NCBI GenBank assembly: GCA_001566295.1
Contig: KQ964247.1
Location: forward strand, 1,736,001-1,800,000
Length of the DNA stretch: 64,000 nt
Source: Microdochium bolleyi
Lineage: Eukaryota; Ascomycota; Sordariomycetes; Xylariales; Microdochiaceae
Direction: 5' to 3'
Part shown: positions 11,401 through 24,175 of the stretch, piece after piece
How positions within the stretch are numbered: position 1 is the stretch's first letter
Layout of the letters: each line of letters opens with the position of its first letter
Translations under genes and position numbers: made by a program
Notes under the pieces: generated by a model
The model's input: the letters and a program-made list of their open reading frames with translations, nothing else
What the model was told of the DNA's origin: nothing
The model's database searches: none

Positions 11401-14400
11401 TACCCCCGCGTCCTCCATGGAAAGTTCCCTTGTCTGCATTTGAGCGTGGGTAACACCGGGCAAGGATAATTGCAGCAATGACCAGATTTCTTCCCGGTTA
11501 GCCGCATGCCGCATGCCACTCGCCGTTCGCCGCGGATGTCGACGGACTTCCATGGCTTCACGTGCAGATGCACCCAGCCGCGCGCTAGGATCTGCCCGGT
11601 TCCGTTCCACGCCGATCCAGGATCTGATCCCCGTATACCAAAAAAAGAATTCCCCAAGTTTCACAAAAAACCTTGGCACCTGCATGGGCCCTTTCACGCC
11701 GCGAACGGGTATCGACAGCCAACATGCGGTCACGGAAGCACATATACTGCATGACCGGTGAAAAATGAAAGGAGGTATCCCTGGCAGCGGCGACCATAGC
11801 CGGCGTGACGTGCGGATCTGTCTGCAGCGCCCCAGGAGTCAGTCGAATTTATCCAGCTTCGGAAAAGAGCTTCTGCACGTGTTGCCGGGCAGTCGCAGGC
11901 CACTCGTGAAATCTCAACCCGCAGGAAATGAAGCATGTGGAATTTGGTGGGTTCGCTGGGAGGAAGCGCCGACGCGATCTCGGGTCACGTGTAATATGCC
12001 TGCATGCCTTGCCTGTCTGGCGAGATATCCTGACTGTCGGAAGTAGGTCAGGACTTCACTGCTTCCTTATCTAATTGCAAGAGGGCCTCTTCCGAGATAC
12101 TTCAACAGGTCGTGAGGTCCATCCTCCACATGCATCAACGCCCCCACGCGCCTTCGCTTGTATCAGTGTCGGAATTCTGGCGACACACCGAAACTACTGG
12201 GTGCTTCAGATATGCAGCCTATGATGCAAAGATCACATACCTATCGTGCCCAGGCTATCTTGGAACATGACTGTCTCAAAACTCTCTAGGACTCCCATCA
12301 GATCAGTCAATCTCAGCAGTCCGGCTGCAAGGCAACAAGATGCCTTGATTGCCTCCTCAGGGTACACTCCAGCACGCAGCAGCACCCTTGCCACGAGGCA
12401 AGCCAGACATCTGAGTTAATAAATCAAGATCTTACCCTGGGCTGTCCCACCCACGATCGGAACACAAGGCTGAGGGGGACAGCGTCGGATCAATGGCTGA
12501 CACATCATGATTTATGTCGCGGTGGTGTCAGCCGGGTGTACGCCAGGTGCAGGTCCCGATATGTTGAGCTGCATATCCGGCCCATCCACCAGGACTCCTT
12601 CTATGCGTGACATTCTGACCGAAAGCCAAGGCGACGTCCGGGGTGCAGTTGTCCTCCCTGCCCAGCCTGCTCCGGGCGTCAAGAGTCGTAACGACCAGCC
12701 ATGAATACCATCACTCCACCATCACCTCTGCCATCCATGTCCTGCTCCATGCTCCTGTCCAGAAACATACTCTCTGTTGTCTTGTAACCTTCCAGCCATT
12801 ATCTGTCGTGATTGGCTGCCGAGAGTCGTCCTTTGGGGCTTGCCTGGTTCTCTATTGGGTAGTCAGACTCGCAAACCATCCCTGTCGCGGTTCCACAAAA
12901 GTGAGGCAACCGAAGGCAACCCCGCTAGCAAAAATTATCTCGGGCGAATTCCAGCCAGGCGGGCCATTGCATCATCTAGACGCCGGGGAAGGAAGCCTCT
13001 CGCTTCCGCACTGCTGGAAGTCCTCCGCTCTCCTGCATCGAGGCTATGCAGGACCTCACCTGTGTTTTGACCGTGTGTATCAAGGCTCAGCGGTGTGCAA
13101 GTGGCGTTTTGATGACCACATGTACATGAGGACAGAGCCACCCAAATGTATAGCCGCGTGGACTAAGCACAAGCGGCAGGCAATCTTTTTGTCCCCATGG
13201 TGCTTCCAGCCTGGTCTACGGTCACGCAGACAAGTTACAGTTGAGCCAGCAGCTAAGGTAGGCATCAGCGATGATAGTCCATCATGAATGCATCATTTTG
13301 TTCCTTCGGGGCGGGCACAAAGGCTCACTGCAACCCCCACCAACACACACAATCATTCTCTCCAAGAAGCAAAGTGCAGTAGAAACCCGTCTGCAGTCGC
13401 CTTTCACCCTCCAATAGCAACACGACGCGAGAGAGCCCACTTCAGCTGGCCGAACGGAGTGCTCCCGTGCAAGGGCTGCCCTCCAACGGGATTTAGCCCC
13501 CACTGAGAATCCCCAGGCAACAGCGCTCAGTCGCCTACCTTAGCTTTTCCTTAATCAATCCGGCCCCCTTCCCCCCCGGCGAACTACTGGACCGAGCAAT
13601 CCTTGAGCTGCAGATCGAATGCGACCCTCCCCACGAACATCAATGGATTGCGAAACTGGAGTGATGCATGACTGAATGACATCGTGCAAGCCACCTCCTC
13701 GACTTGGCGCACAGCGAGTTAATCCTCGACATGATCCCGGAATTGACGACAGGCGGTGCAAACCTGCAAGCCTGGTGCTGCAGCTGTTGAAATCCGGAAG
13801 GTGGGGAGCCAGCAAACAGGGAGAGCATTGCAAGGCATCCTGCAGCCTTCAACCGGTTGGTGTGAGGCATTTGCTACACATATACACAAATGAGGCTGGG
13901 ACGAGACGCACGCAGGTTTGCTCCCATCGTGTGGGTTGCGTGTTCAAACCAGCTCACCAGTTACGTTGTATGCCTGTCTCAAACAGCCCGCATGCTGCCA
14001 TGCATCAGTCACAAGACGCCTCGTATCAACTGACTTTGTCTCTTGTGACCTGCTGATCAGACACTGTATTGCACATAACCTTTCAGAGCTATGCGCGCAC
14101 CACTCTGGAGAACCAACGAAGAAATGAAACACACGTGCGGTCTGACAAGCCCTAAATTCCCATATGTACTCACGCTGCTTTTCAGATTATGTATGGTGAA
14201 GATTCCCGGTCGCCTGAAAAGGCGACCACCTTGCTTTTGCCTCGTTCGCATCGTGCACTGGGCGGTGTTGCCTGTGCTCGGTATGACACAGCACAGCACA
14301 GCTGCGTCTGCTACTCGCTGCGCTATGCCGCCTTCTTTCATGGCGAGAAGGGACTTGGCGCCCTATGGTCGCCTTGCGCAGCCTTGCAAGCTGCGCTTAG

Positions 14401-14855
14401 CGTGGGCCGAGGAGGCCGGCGCATATGCGCCGGGTACGGCATCCGGGCCACCAGCCTCGACTGCCTCCAGCCCCGATCATTGGCTGACAGAGGCTGGAGG
14501 CGGGCCCGGGAGCACTCGCTATAGGACCAATGAGGCTATTTCCTGAGCTGATGAGGGCCTAGGCTCCAGAGCCTTGTCGACGTCTCTGCAGGACCTGCTT
14601 TGTTGGTTGGTCATGTGATGAGCAATAGTCGCTTGCTCCTGCTGAGTATAGTCGAGCCTCAGTGGGAGCGCTACCCGGCGTGGATTGGAGTGTGTGCCCA
14701 TCGGCCTGGGGACGTGTGTTGCCAGATAGAGTGCAGCCCCGGCTTCGCATGACTCTTGACAGTGTAAGATGTGACTCCGATGTGCCTCCATTGAAAGCAG
14801 CTTATGGGTGAACAATTGTAGTGACTGTGCTTGATTAAAACTGGCGGAATGTCGG
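8401..14855. other. Long gene-poor region
   Basis: About 6.4 kb without a convincing gene on either strand. The longest open frame (12643-13287, +) has no protein-like composition. No terminal repeats, transposase or reverse-transcriptase motifs were seen. It contains an 18-base perfect palindrome near 14416 and a short hairpin near 14208. It could be ordinary intergenic DNA or very old repeat remains. Confidence 0.4.
14416..14433. repeat. Perfect 18-base palindrome
   Basis: The 9-base arm CCGGCGCAT is followed directly by its reverse complement. It contains CGG and CCG separated by 10 bases, the geometry bound by many fungal Zn2Cys6 regulators. It lies about 420 bases beyond the stop codon of the EST1-type gene, with no gene start close by. 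Function is unknown. Confidence 0.5.
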
Positions 14856-17064
14856 TCAAACGGCCTTGTCTGCATCGACCATGACTATATCAGCAGACGG
14901 CGCAAGCGTATTATCATGGCGTTCCATGACGGTGCTAAGCACACTAAACGTAGTGAATGACTGGTTGACGGTGAGCCAGTGCTGGTTCTCCGCAAGACGA
15001 CTGGCGATCCACAAGATACGCTCGCATCTCTCATCAGTCATTGAAGCGACCTCAAAGTACTTCTCGTCGTCGTCGATCTTGTCATCGGAGAAGAAGTCAG
15101 CCGGGAAGTAGCTGTCTGTCCAGAGAAGCCCTTTCATGGCGAAGTCTTCCGGCAGGGGGCGCGGCGTAGTCCTGCCGGCTGGAAGAGGGAAGTCCTTGCT
15201 TTGGATGCGCTCGAGAGTCCTGTAGGAGAGAAGAATCGAGTTGAGCAGCTCGCAAACCAGTTTCCAGGGAAATGTTTGAGCAACTGTACTCAGAACGTTG
15301 AACTGTGCGATGTGGCGGAGGAACACCAAGGAAACATGGAGGAAAGGAAAGACGCTGTCGTCGCCGAGTCGACCTAGGACAACGCTCGCGGTTCCATTTG
15401 CTAGACGAAGGGCGTTCTGCATAGCTGCGTCTGGAGTGAGTGCAGCTGCTTGTGCTTGGGCTGGTGCTCCCGTCGACTCGTTTTGTCGCTGGAAGACTTT
15501 CATGAGGGCATTGTCGTCTTTCCCATATCCCATGATGGCACAGCTGTTGGCCACGGCCGTGTGGTAGCCTTGTTCCATCCAGCGTCTGCCAATCTTGCTC
15601 ATGTGATTGTCAAGAGAATCAAGGAAATGTTGTATGGACGCATCAAATTCATCCTGTGGCCGTGCGGAGAACAAGACACCGTGACATTTGACGTACTCTG
15701 CCTCGATCGACGCAAGTCTCGGCGGTTGATTTTGTCGGTTGAGGAGAGGGTCGAATAACGTAAGAATGCTCTCGCGAGCCGAGACGAAAGGAGATGAGAC
15801 ACAGAGAGCTTTGCTGTAGTAGAACAACTGCTGCAAAGCATTCGGTCTCGCGAGGATCGCCAGGTGGTGGTATAGACGACCCGTGGAGGGAGCCTTGTCA
15901 CTCGCCTTGGAATACCAGTGTCGAGATACTGCAGTCCAAATCTCCCGATCTCGGATATCATCGTCTTCAATGGCCATTCGGTAACGCGAAAGATCACCAA
16001 GACACTCGATCCAAGTGTCCTCGAACGCTGGGACAGTCTCGTAAAGAAGAGCCATCATCGAATAAGCCAAGTAGATGAACGTGAGCATGTGCTCCAGCGA
16101 GGCAGGGAGCCGATGCCGGAGAAGCTCGAGGAACGAATGTATGCCATGACGCCACATCCTCGCCGGCATAGCATACTTTGTAGCAAGACGTTTTAATGCT
16201 GGGCTTGCTGCTGGGTGCTGGCTGGCAAGGAAGAAGTCATGGTGTTCATGGAGTAGCGTACGGTGGAGGGCTATCAAGGCTTGCCACTGCTCGTTGTTTA
16301 ACTTTGTGTCGTTTTGAGAGGACTGTGCGTTGTCGACCTCTATGCACTTGCTTTCGACCATGACAAGTCCTGCATATATGCCTTTGACTTCGGCAACAAG
16401 CTGGTCCTGGCTGATTGGCCGAGTCTCTGGCTGCTTAAATGGTTCCTCGACAACCGAGGCTGATGCCGACTCGGGCGCACGTGACCTTGCAGGTTTTTGC
16501 GAGGAAGAGCCGCCGCGTTGAGGAGTCCATAAAGAGCCTCCGCTGGTGGTAGACCTTTTGAAATCTGGATCATGGTCGGCCCTGCCGCCATGATGTCCTC
16601 GCGAGCGCCGCGCCGGACTTGAACTGCGACCACGGACTTTGGCAGGCGCAGTTGGGCTCTTAATTCTCTTGTTTGGATTCAAGGGTGAAACATCTCCTCT
16701 GGAAGGCGACTCATCCTTGCCCACCTCGGGCACTAGCGACGGTATGCCGGATTGTGGCGAGCTGAGCACACTTGGCTTCCTGCTCTGTGCTCTGTGCTAG
16801 GGTCAGAAATATGGTGCGGGATTTGGAGGCTGGGATAAATATCCCCCATGGACCGGTCATGAAGACTTACTTGCGAAACTCGGAGACCAAATCTGCCATA
16901 TCGCGCCGCTCCAGAATATCCGAGTGGGAGGCTGTGATGTGCTCCCTTATCGTGTTTGGCACGTCATCGACATCCTTGCCGCAGTCACCAAGCGGGCAGC
17001 TGATTTTAGCTGAGCGCCTCAGGAAGCTATTGAAGGCACTGTCGATACCCTTGGTTCTTGACAT
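14856..17064 (-). CDS. EST1-type DNA/RNA-binding domain protein
   Basis: Two exons: 16871-17064 and 14856-16779, with a GTAAGT...CAG intron at 16780-16870, giving 705 aa. The first exon encodes a short zinc-finger-like segment (CPLGDCG, then IREHITASH; possible C2H2 ligands). After a basic, SP-rich linker comes a helical block containing WQALIALHRTLLHEHHDFFLASQHP and RLYHHLAILA, then FYYSKALCVSSPF. This is the 14-3-3-like/EST1 DNA/RNA-binding domain layout shared by Est1, SMG5-7 and many fungal paralogues. The middle shows further alpha-helical repeats. Known members act in telomerase recruitment or nonsense-mediated decay. Filamentous fungi have several EST1-like paralogues of unknown role, and I cannot tell which this is. 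ATG 17064 is the first in-frame ATG. Confidence 0.75.
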
Positions 17065-20000
17065 GGTTACAGTGGCTGGTGGCCCGCGGCGTCCCTCTGG
17101 GCTCAGGCTTTGAAGAGGCACGGATGCTTGGTGCGCAAGATCTTGATCGTCGTTGTGGCAAAGAGCGATAACTCAAACCCCCATCGGAACAAGGACCGGG
17201 ATGGTGTCTGCGCCTGCATGTGGTGATGTCTTTGCGCAGGTGAAGAGCGTGTTGCCACAAGCACGTGCAAGAGGCCTTGTGACAAGCGATACTGGGGCCT
17301 GAGGCAGCATGTCAGCCTTGCGGTCGCGAGAGCGCACCGGCCGGGGGCGGACGAGGTGACGATGCAGGTTTGAGGAGTGGGGTCACGACACAGGCGGCTC
17401 TCGAGATGCAAGGCAGGCGCACGCGCGACTTACCTTGAGGTGTCGTGGGGACAGGCCGTACAGAGTTCAAAGTTGATGTGATGCAGCTCCCGGGAGACTC
17501 GTTTACTGCTGACGGCTCATGCTGTAGAATAATTCGAAGTTGTTCTGGAGACTACCATGCTCGGTGGAAGTCGCGGCCTGGGCCATTGTCTTTAATGCTC
17601 GTTCGGTGGTGCGCGCACCACAAAGTGTCTACCCACCACCCATGGCGGAGACTGCAGACACAGGAAGGCCACCAACGCCAGTTGCACCAGTAGGGTACCT
17701 AACGCTATGCAAGGCTGTCCGGTCCCCGTCCACTTCCAGATCCCAACCCCGAGATCATATTAGGATGGTTCCAGGGCTGTCTTGAGTGCTGTCTGCTACG
17801 AGCAGCTGGAGGCTCTGGCTGTCCGCCCACCGTCCTTGTCACTCACCGAACTCGCCACCTGCGGTCAGCGTCCAGCCTTGCCAGCCACCAACGACGAACG
17901 TAGAGTGTCAAGTGTCTCGAAACAATCGTGACAAGAACAAATGCGCTCGTGCCACGACGAGGCAGCAAGCAACTCCCGACATCCACGGATGACATGACAG
18001 GGAAGCCGCTCACTTGGAATGAGTTGGTTCAGCTCCAGCCATTGCGAACCACAAGGCGAACAGTCGTCTTCGTACAAGCTCGTACGGCCCTCAAAGGCCC
18101 TGCTTGGAGCGCTCCTGGACGCCACAGCAACAGCCAACCCACATCTCGTCGCCGTTGTCGTTGTCGCGCTTTGGCAACCTTTCCATTCAACGTTGAGACA
18201 CTGCTCAAGATCTCGACATCACGGTTCTACATCGACACGCGATTTCGCAGCCTCGGCCCAATGTCTCACAGTCGCTTAATTGCTCTTCAGCCCACACAAT
18301 CCCACCATCGTCGAGCTCGTGTTCCTCTCCAGCGTCAGCGTCGCTAATGGGGCGGCTCACGCCAGCCAGTCGCCCAAGCATGCGCGGCAACCTTCGCTTT
18401 AGATTGTTCTCTCCAGAGGCTGTGAGAGCAATCGTCGCGCAACAATGACTGCGCCATTCAGAAGCTGCAACACCATCCACCGGCCCAAAGACGCACTGGC
18501 CATCCGGGTTGACCAACCTGGCATCAAGGGTCCCGAGACGGCGCACTTTGCAAGTAATTTCCCGTGTTCGCACACCACGACAGTTTCGTTGTCTACCAAC
18601 AGGCACACAGTCGTTTAATGTGACCATCTTTCGGGCTCAGCGCTGCAGAGAAAAGCGACTCTCCTGTCAGAGCTGACCGAAGTCCTAGGTCGATTACTCG
18701 AGCAGCTTCCACGAGCCGATTTAAAGCGATGGCGTCATTGTTACCGCCGTCTTTGCTCACTATCTGCCCCACGATCTGGACGAGGCAACGGCCGAGCTCA
18801 GAACGAGAATCCGACGCCTGTCATGTGAAGAACACTCGTGTGCGCCTGTCAGCCATATGTGTGTGGAGCGTGTTCTCGGGCTGCCCTCGTACCAACGACG
18901 AACGAGGTGAAGTTTTGAGCGTCGCCCCCAATGCTCGACACCACCGTGACAGTAGTCGGGATTAGAAAAATGGCACATGACCATATCCGTCAGCAGCTGC
19001 ATTTGATCGCGGACAATGACATGTGGATGCGGTTGCCTTTCTGGCGTAAACCTGGCATGTCAGAGCTTATGGTTGCTGCCTGCGGCCGTTGCTGAGGAAG
19101 CTGAGTGGCAACACTTGCGCCAATCACTCCACTGGACGTCTTTCGTTGGCCACGAGCGTCCTGTTCGCGGTACAACATTGCCAATGGCGCGCTGGAAAAA
19201 CAGTCCATTGTGGCAGGCACTGGTCCAGCACATGTGAGGTATGACAGGCGTAGCCGCACAGCATGCGACATGAAGTTGTGGCTCACGGCCTGTGCTACTT
19301 CCGATCTCACCCAGGCGGGTATTTCCGGCCCGAAGCGCGCATACACAGTTGCCAGGCCGACAAGACAATCGAAATCATCACCCGGTTGGGAACTGTATCC
19401 GGTAGCGGCTCACAGGTGGGCAAAAAAACGAATCATAGATCACAACACACCCAGCTGCGAATTGCTCGCATGTCTACGGATGTGAGCTGTCACAAAGGCT
19501 ACTACACCTGGCATAGTTTCTATGGGCTCCCCGACCTGCAGATGGTTTGGGAGATTGCTGCCCAATTTCAACCATATCTATTATGACAAGTACAACATCG
19601 AGCTTTTGTTGTGCCAGCTAGCACGGCTTGCCTGTGGCTTGTCTAGCGGGGCACCGGTTCTCTGACTGAGATCCGGTTCTGCCAGCTTCGGATGCGCTGA
19701 GCACACTTTTCAGAATGTCGAGAGTCACATGGTATTATTTGCATGCACGTTACGGCTATGGCTTCACAGGGTGGGCCTGTGGCTTCACAAGCCATGCGAG
19801 ACTCAGGCAGAGGTTGTGTGGCGTACCCTGGATCGCAGCGGCAGGAGCACAGTATCTTGGTCTCCAACTGTATGATGCCGGCCTGATGATATGTAGTAAT
19901 GGTACTCCACGGGGAGCGGTGTAGAATGCGGTAGGCAATCAGAAAAAGCTGATCACGAGGTTCCAGTCTCGAGCGGGCGAGGGACAATGTGCAAATTTCT

Positions 20001-22807
20001 GGAGGACTATGACTATATAAATCCTATACCTTTAGATGATAAATACAGGCTGCGCAGTGTCAAGACTCTCTCACGTGCCCTCGCAAACAATTGGATGACC
20101 CTGGGGGAGGACTCTGGTGGGAACCCAGGTTGCTGTACCCTTGTCCCACTCTTTTTTTTATTTCCAGAGTTCCCGGATTTCTGGTTGTCAGAAGCTGCAC
20201 GTTCAGAAGCAGGGACATGCAGATATCAGCTAGCACAACTGCAGAATAGCTGAGTCATGAGTGGCTTGCTTGCCCTGGTCCACAAGGCATTGAGTCCTGG
20301 GAAACTTCTAGTCACAGAGATCACGGGCCTTTCCACTGCCTTCTGAACTTGTGTACCGCGTGTTCCATATTTATGTAGTGCGGAGCTCCCTTCGGTCAAG
20401 GTGTCAACCTAGTTAGGGAATGAACCAAATCTGACACGGGACAGCCCTGACTCTTGTATCAGACAGCGCATGGAACTAGTTGACTCGCGTGGAAAGAAGG
20501 CGACTGACCACAAGGGTCTGACCGGCCTCCGAAAAGGCACGGGGCTGCCGAAATCCTGTCGCCTTGCCGGGGGAAGACCGGGATGCTCTGACTTCCTCTC
20601 ATTGTTGTTGCTGTTGTTGTAGGGCTTGTCGAAGCTCCTCCGCAAGGCACCGCGAGCGTCTGTGCGTGAGCAGGGAACTCCACCGCTCTTTGTTGCTTGG
20701 AAGATGCCTTCCGTGCTGCACAGCAATCCATACGATCATGTTTGATACTCGGTGAAGAACACGCTTCACCGGAGCCTTACACGATTCACAAGTGCCCTTT
20801 GAACGACTTTTGCGGTAACAACGAAGTCTGATCGGCGACAAAGACGCAGAAACATGCCGTGTTTGCACGCAGCCAGTAGGCAAAAGCCATAATTGCCGTG
20901 TCTGAGCTCTGCAACCAATTGAGACCAGAGCAGCAAAAGAGGGTTCAGACGTGCAGGATACTTACGCCGGGGGGCACGGCAGGGTTTCCGGTGCATTGGA
21001 ATACGTCGCTGGAAACGGGCCGATACTGCATCGGAGGAAAATACTTGGTTAAGATCGCTGGGTTGTTCCCAGTGAAGCATGTTGGACATCTTGGAGCCTT
21101 GCGCAGCCTTTGTGCAACGACTTTCGGGCGGCCGTTCGCTCACTTTGCTTACAACCGCATTCTCGATGAGGCATCATCGTGGTCTGACTTTCAACAGTAA
21201 GCAGAACAACAGTATACAGACTTCGGCATCTCTGTTGCACCATGCTGACCAAGGAGAAGAGGACACCCCCTGGTGCCCGATATGCAGCGTAGTGGGCTTG
21301 CAGCAGGGCTCGAGCACTTTTATGCCTGCCCAAGGAAGATTCCCGAGACCACGTACCTAGGTAGGTTCGTAGTGCATGTCAGGTGCCCTGCCGTTTATGT
21401 ACAGATGATTTGCTGGTTCTGCTCCTACCGGAACAGGGAGCAACCGCGCTTGCGTCAGACTAGAGCTGGAGGTTGTCAGTCCTTGACGTCCCGGTAGGGT
21501 CGTCATTGGGCGAGAGCGACCGAGGCCTCCTTAAGACAGACGCCAGAGCTCTACATATTCATGCCCGGCCGTGCCGGGGCTGTATGCGCGCATGCCTTGC
21601 ATCCCCAGGGCGAACAATTTCCATCTTTGACGAGCGGGGGTTGACAGGCAACGCATGATGCATGAGGTTTCAAGAAGGGTCTCTGATGGGTCGAGGTCGG
21701 GAAGGCGACCGTTGCCTTCTTTGAGATCAGTGATATCACTCCGAATCCTGACACCCTGAGGGGACGTGAAAGCCTCATTCTGGGAGGCTTTAGGGATACT
21801 CAGGCAGCTTTAGGCAGGATCGCATGATGGAGCGACAATTGAGTGTGGTGCGACGCCATCGCGTGACAGCCAGCTCTCTTCCGCTCTGCGAGCTGTCGCT
21901 GTCGCTTTGAGCCGTAGCCTTCTGGAGAGATGAGAGAGTGTAACCTCTACCATGTGAGTTCTCTGTGCTTCTAGGATTACTGAGATTAAAGCTGATGCCG
22001 AAAGCTTGAGTGGAGTGTGTCCTCACACGATCTGTGTCTTGCTCATGCAACCTTTGTTGTGGTGGCAATCTACAGGTTCACTGGGCACCTGGAACAGAGT
22101 GAAACCGATTATGCTCAGTACCTTTTCAAAGGTATCGTGTCGAGAAGTCTCGGCCAAATCTGCAGGGAAGGATGACCGCAGAGCTTGGCCCGTCTACTGG
22201 CTTAATACCTGGGGTAACCAGGGGTCCATGCACACGCATTCGATCAAGGTGTTTAAGGACAAGCCGATAGAATAGAACTTCTAGAAGGTCAAGAGCTCGT
22301 TGTGGCTGGTAGTTCTGACGCAATATCTTGACTGGCATGGTGGAAACATTATATCTCATGAGCTCTTGACAGTATGGCACTTGTACCATGAGGGACAGAA
22401 AACTGCTCTCGCTGCACCATTTTCTACCGCACATTTCGAATGGATCTCGATATATGCCGGCGAGGAATCTCCCCTTACGGTTGTGCAGAGTTAGCAATGC
22501 GAAAAGAGGCGACCTGAAGAAAATGAAAAGGATGAGGTTGTCGTCGAGATTAGCTGGACGAAGCTGGAGATGCACACTCCCAGGTAGGCGAAGACCACGC
22601 AGGAGCGAACCCCAGCCCAGCGTCATAGTAGCCAGCCCATTGGCCAATCATGAAACCCCCTTCACCCGATGCGGAGCCCTGGAGCTGCAGCAGTGCACAA
22701 CACCCGACCAAACGTTCGATTGCAGCTTCAGACGACATCACCACCCACCTATCCACCCACCACCTTGGAACACACACCACCATCGAACGCCCGCACAACC
22801 CGTCACG
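17065..22807. other. Long gene-poor region
   Basis: About 5.7 kb with no convincing coding gene. Open frames at 17928-18347 (+) and 18205-18627 (-) overlap each other and lack family motifs. A TTG-rich microsatellite lies near 20598-20617. The palindrome TACCTAGGTA occurs at 21354-21363. The right end is the promoter of the small mitochondrial-protein gene, with CCACC-rich sequence just before its ATG. Confidence 0.4.
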
Positions 22808-23552
22808 ATGGCCTCCTTCTTCGCCCGCCGCGCCTTCACCACCTCTGCCCGCCGCTTCGCCCAGGCCCCCGATGCAGGCCTCAAGGCCGAGACCAAGCGC
22901 AACCCCGAGCTCGCCGTGCGTCATAATCCCTTCTGTGCTCTCTGCACAACCCCGTGCTGCACGGAGGCACGGTCTGGTCGATATCTATGCGAGCATCGCT
23001 GACAGCTCCCCACAGATCCTCGGAGGCGTAATGGTCTGCGCCCTCGGCGGTGCCGGTCTCTACTTCGGTTAGTCCACCCCTTCGCACGAACGAACCCGAA
23101 TCCCCCAGGAACGACGTCAACGCTGTCCGCCTCTCCGCCGACAAGATCCAACTGGACTCTACCGAACATCAAGACTAACAGCAGGCGATCTTTCACCTCG
23201 CACCCAGGCTCCTCCCCGACAAAGTCCACCTCCGAAGCCGAGGTCGGCATCGCCAAGGAGGGCATGCCCTGGGAGACCGGTGCGACTGAGGGCAAGTACC
23301 GCTACCACCCGGGCGGCGACTCCTCCCAGAGCCCCCGCGACGCCCCGAGCGCCGTCAACGTCGTCGTCGTGCCCGACGTCAACCTCCCCAAGGTAAGCAG
23401 AGACCAGCGAAGAAGGAGAAGCAGCCCGGGGCAAAACCTCAGGGCTGTCTTCTGGACATCATTCTGGTAGGAAGACAGAGGCTGACAGACATGATTTGCA
23501 CTTGCAGCACCTCCACGAGAAGTACAACAAGTGGGGAAAGGAAGGCTACTAG
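22808..23552 (+). CDS. Small conserved mitochondrial membrane protein
   Basis: Four exons: 22808-22915, 23016-23067, 23208-23392 and 23508-23552, all with GT...AG introns, sum 390 nt, 129 aa. The N-terminus (MASFFARRAFTTSARRFAQ) is a textbook mitochondrial presequence with an RRF-type cleavage site. Exon 2 encodes one hydrophobic segment (ILGGVMVCALGGAGLYFG) with a glycine pattern, probably a single membrane span. The C-terminus ends in LHEKYNKWGKEGY, a stretch I associate with small fungal mitochondrial proteins but cannot assign to a named subunit. It could be an accessory subunit of a respiratory complex. None of the exons is long enough to be obvious alone. The gene is convergent with SEC21. 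Confidence 0.75.
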
Positions 23553-24175
23553 ATTCCCTCACTCCTTCAACTCGGATCAGATCTGCACTGGACACACTGC
23601 ATTGCGAGACGCGCGTAGCACTCGCGTCGTCTCCGAGCATGCGGTAGAGGGCAGCGGAGAAGAGCAAGGCTTCCTGCGTGCTATTCACTGAAAGAACGTG
23701 CCCGGCTAAGCTGTGTCAGTGTGGAGTTGGCCGTGTATATAAAACAGAAAAAAACAGAACTCACATGAGAGCCAATCTACCCCTAAGAGTAAATCCCAGG
23801 AGAGACCTGCCACAACTACCAATACATCCTTTCCCTCTGTCCTCTAAATCACAAGCCAGCTCGGGCAATCAGAACATGATACGCAAAACGAACAGCCAGT
23901 TCTTGTCACAAGCCAAGCAGTTTGGTCCTTCGCATAGCCTTTTACAGCGTCAAGGTCAGAGTCCGCGGAAGAAACCCACGGACACAGCAGCATTCCAATG
24001 TTAGTAACGTCATTCTATGTCTCACCACCACGATTCATCCTCAGCACGACAAGCGAAACACACATGCGATTTGCACCGGCAATGAGCCTCTTCTTTTGCT
24101 CTATACCAACGCCTGTATGTCTCACATTTTGCTCAATAAAGTCGTCCACGCCACTCCCCCACCATGTTATCGTCT
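23553..24175. other. Intergenic region between convergent genes
   Basis: About 620 bases holding the 3' ends of the small mitochondrial-protein gene and SEC21. Short A-rich and AATAAA-like tracts, including GCTCAATAAA on the plus strand near 24131, could be 3'-end signals. No coding potential was seen. Confidence 0.4.

Noticed and set aside
12643..13287. 214-aa open frame in the gene-poor region
   Set aside because: Composition is random-like, with no motif and no intron pattern.
14208..14227. Hairpin with a 7-base stem and TGAAAA loop
   Set aside because: It is short and isolated, and such stems are expected by chance in 64 kb.
18205..18627. 140-aa minus-strand frame overlapping a 139-aa plus-strand frame
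   Set aside because: The two oppose each other and neither has recognisable domains.
20598..20617. TTG-rich microsatellite
   Set aside because: It is a simple repeat in non-coding DNA with no sign of function.
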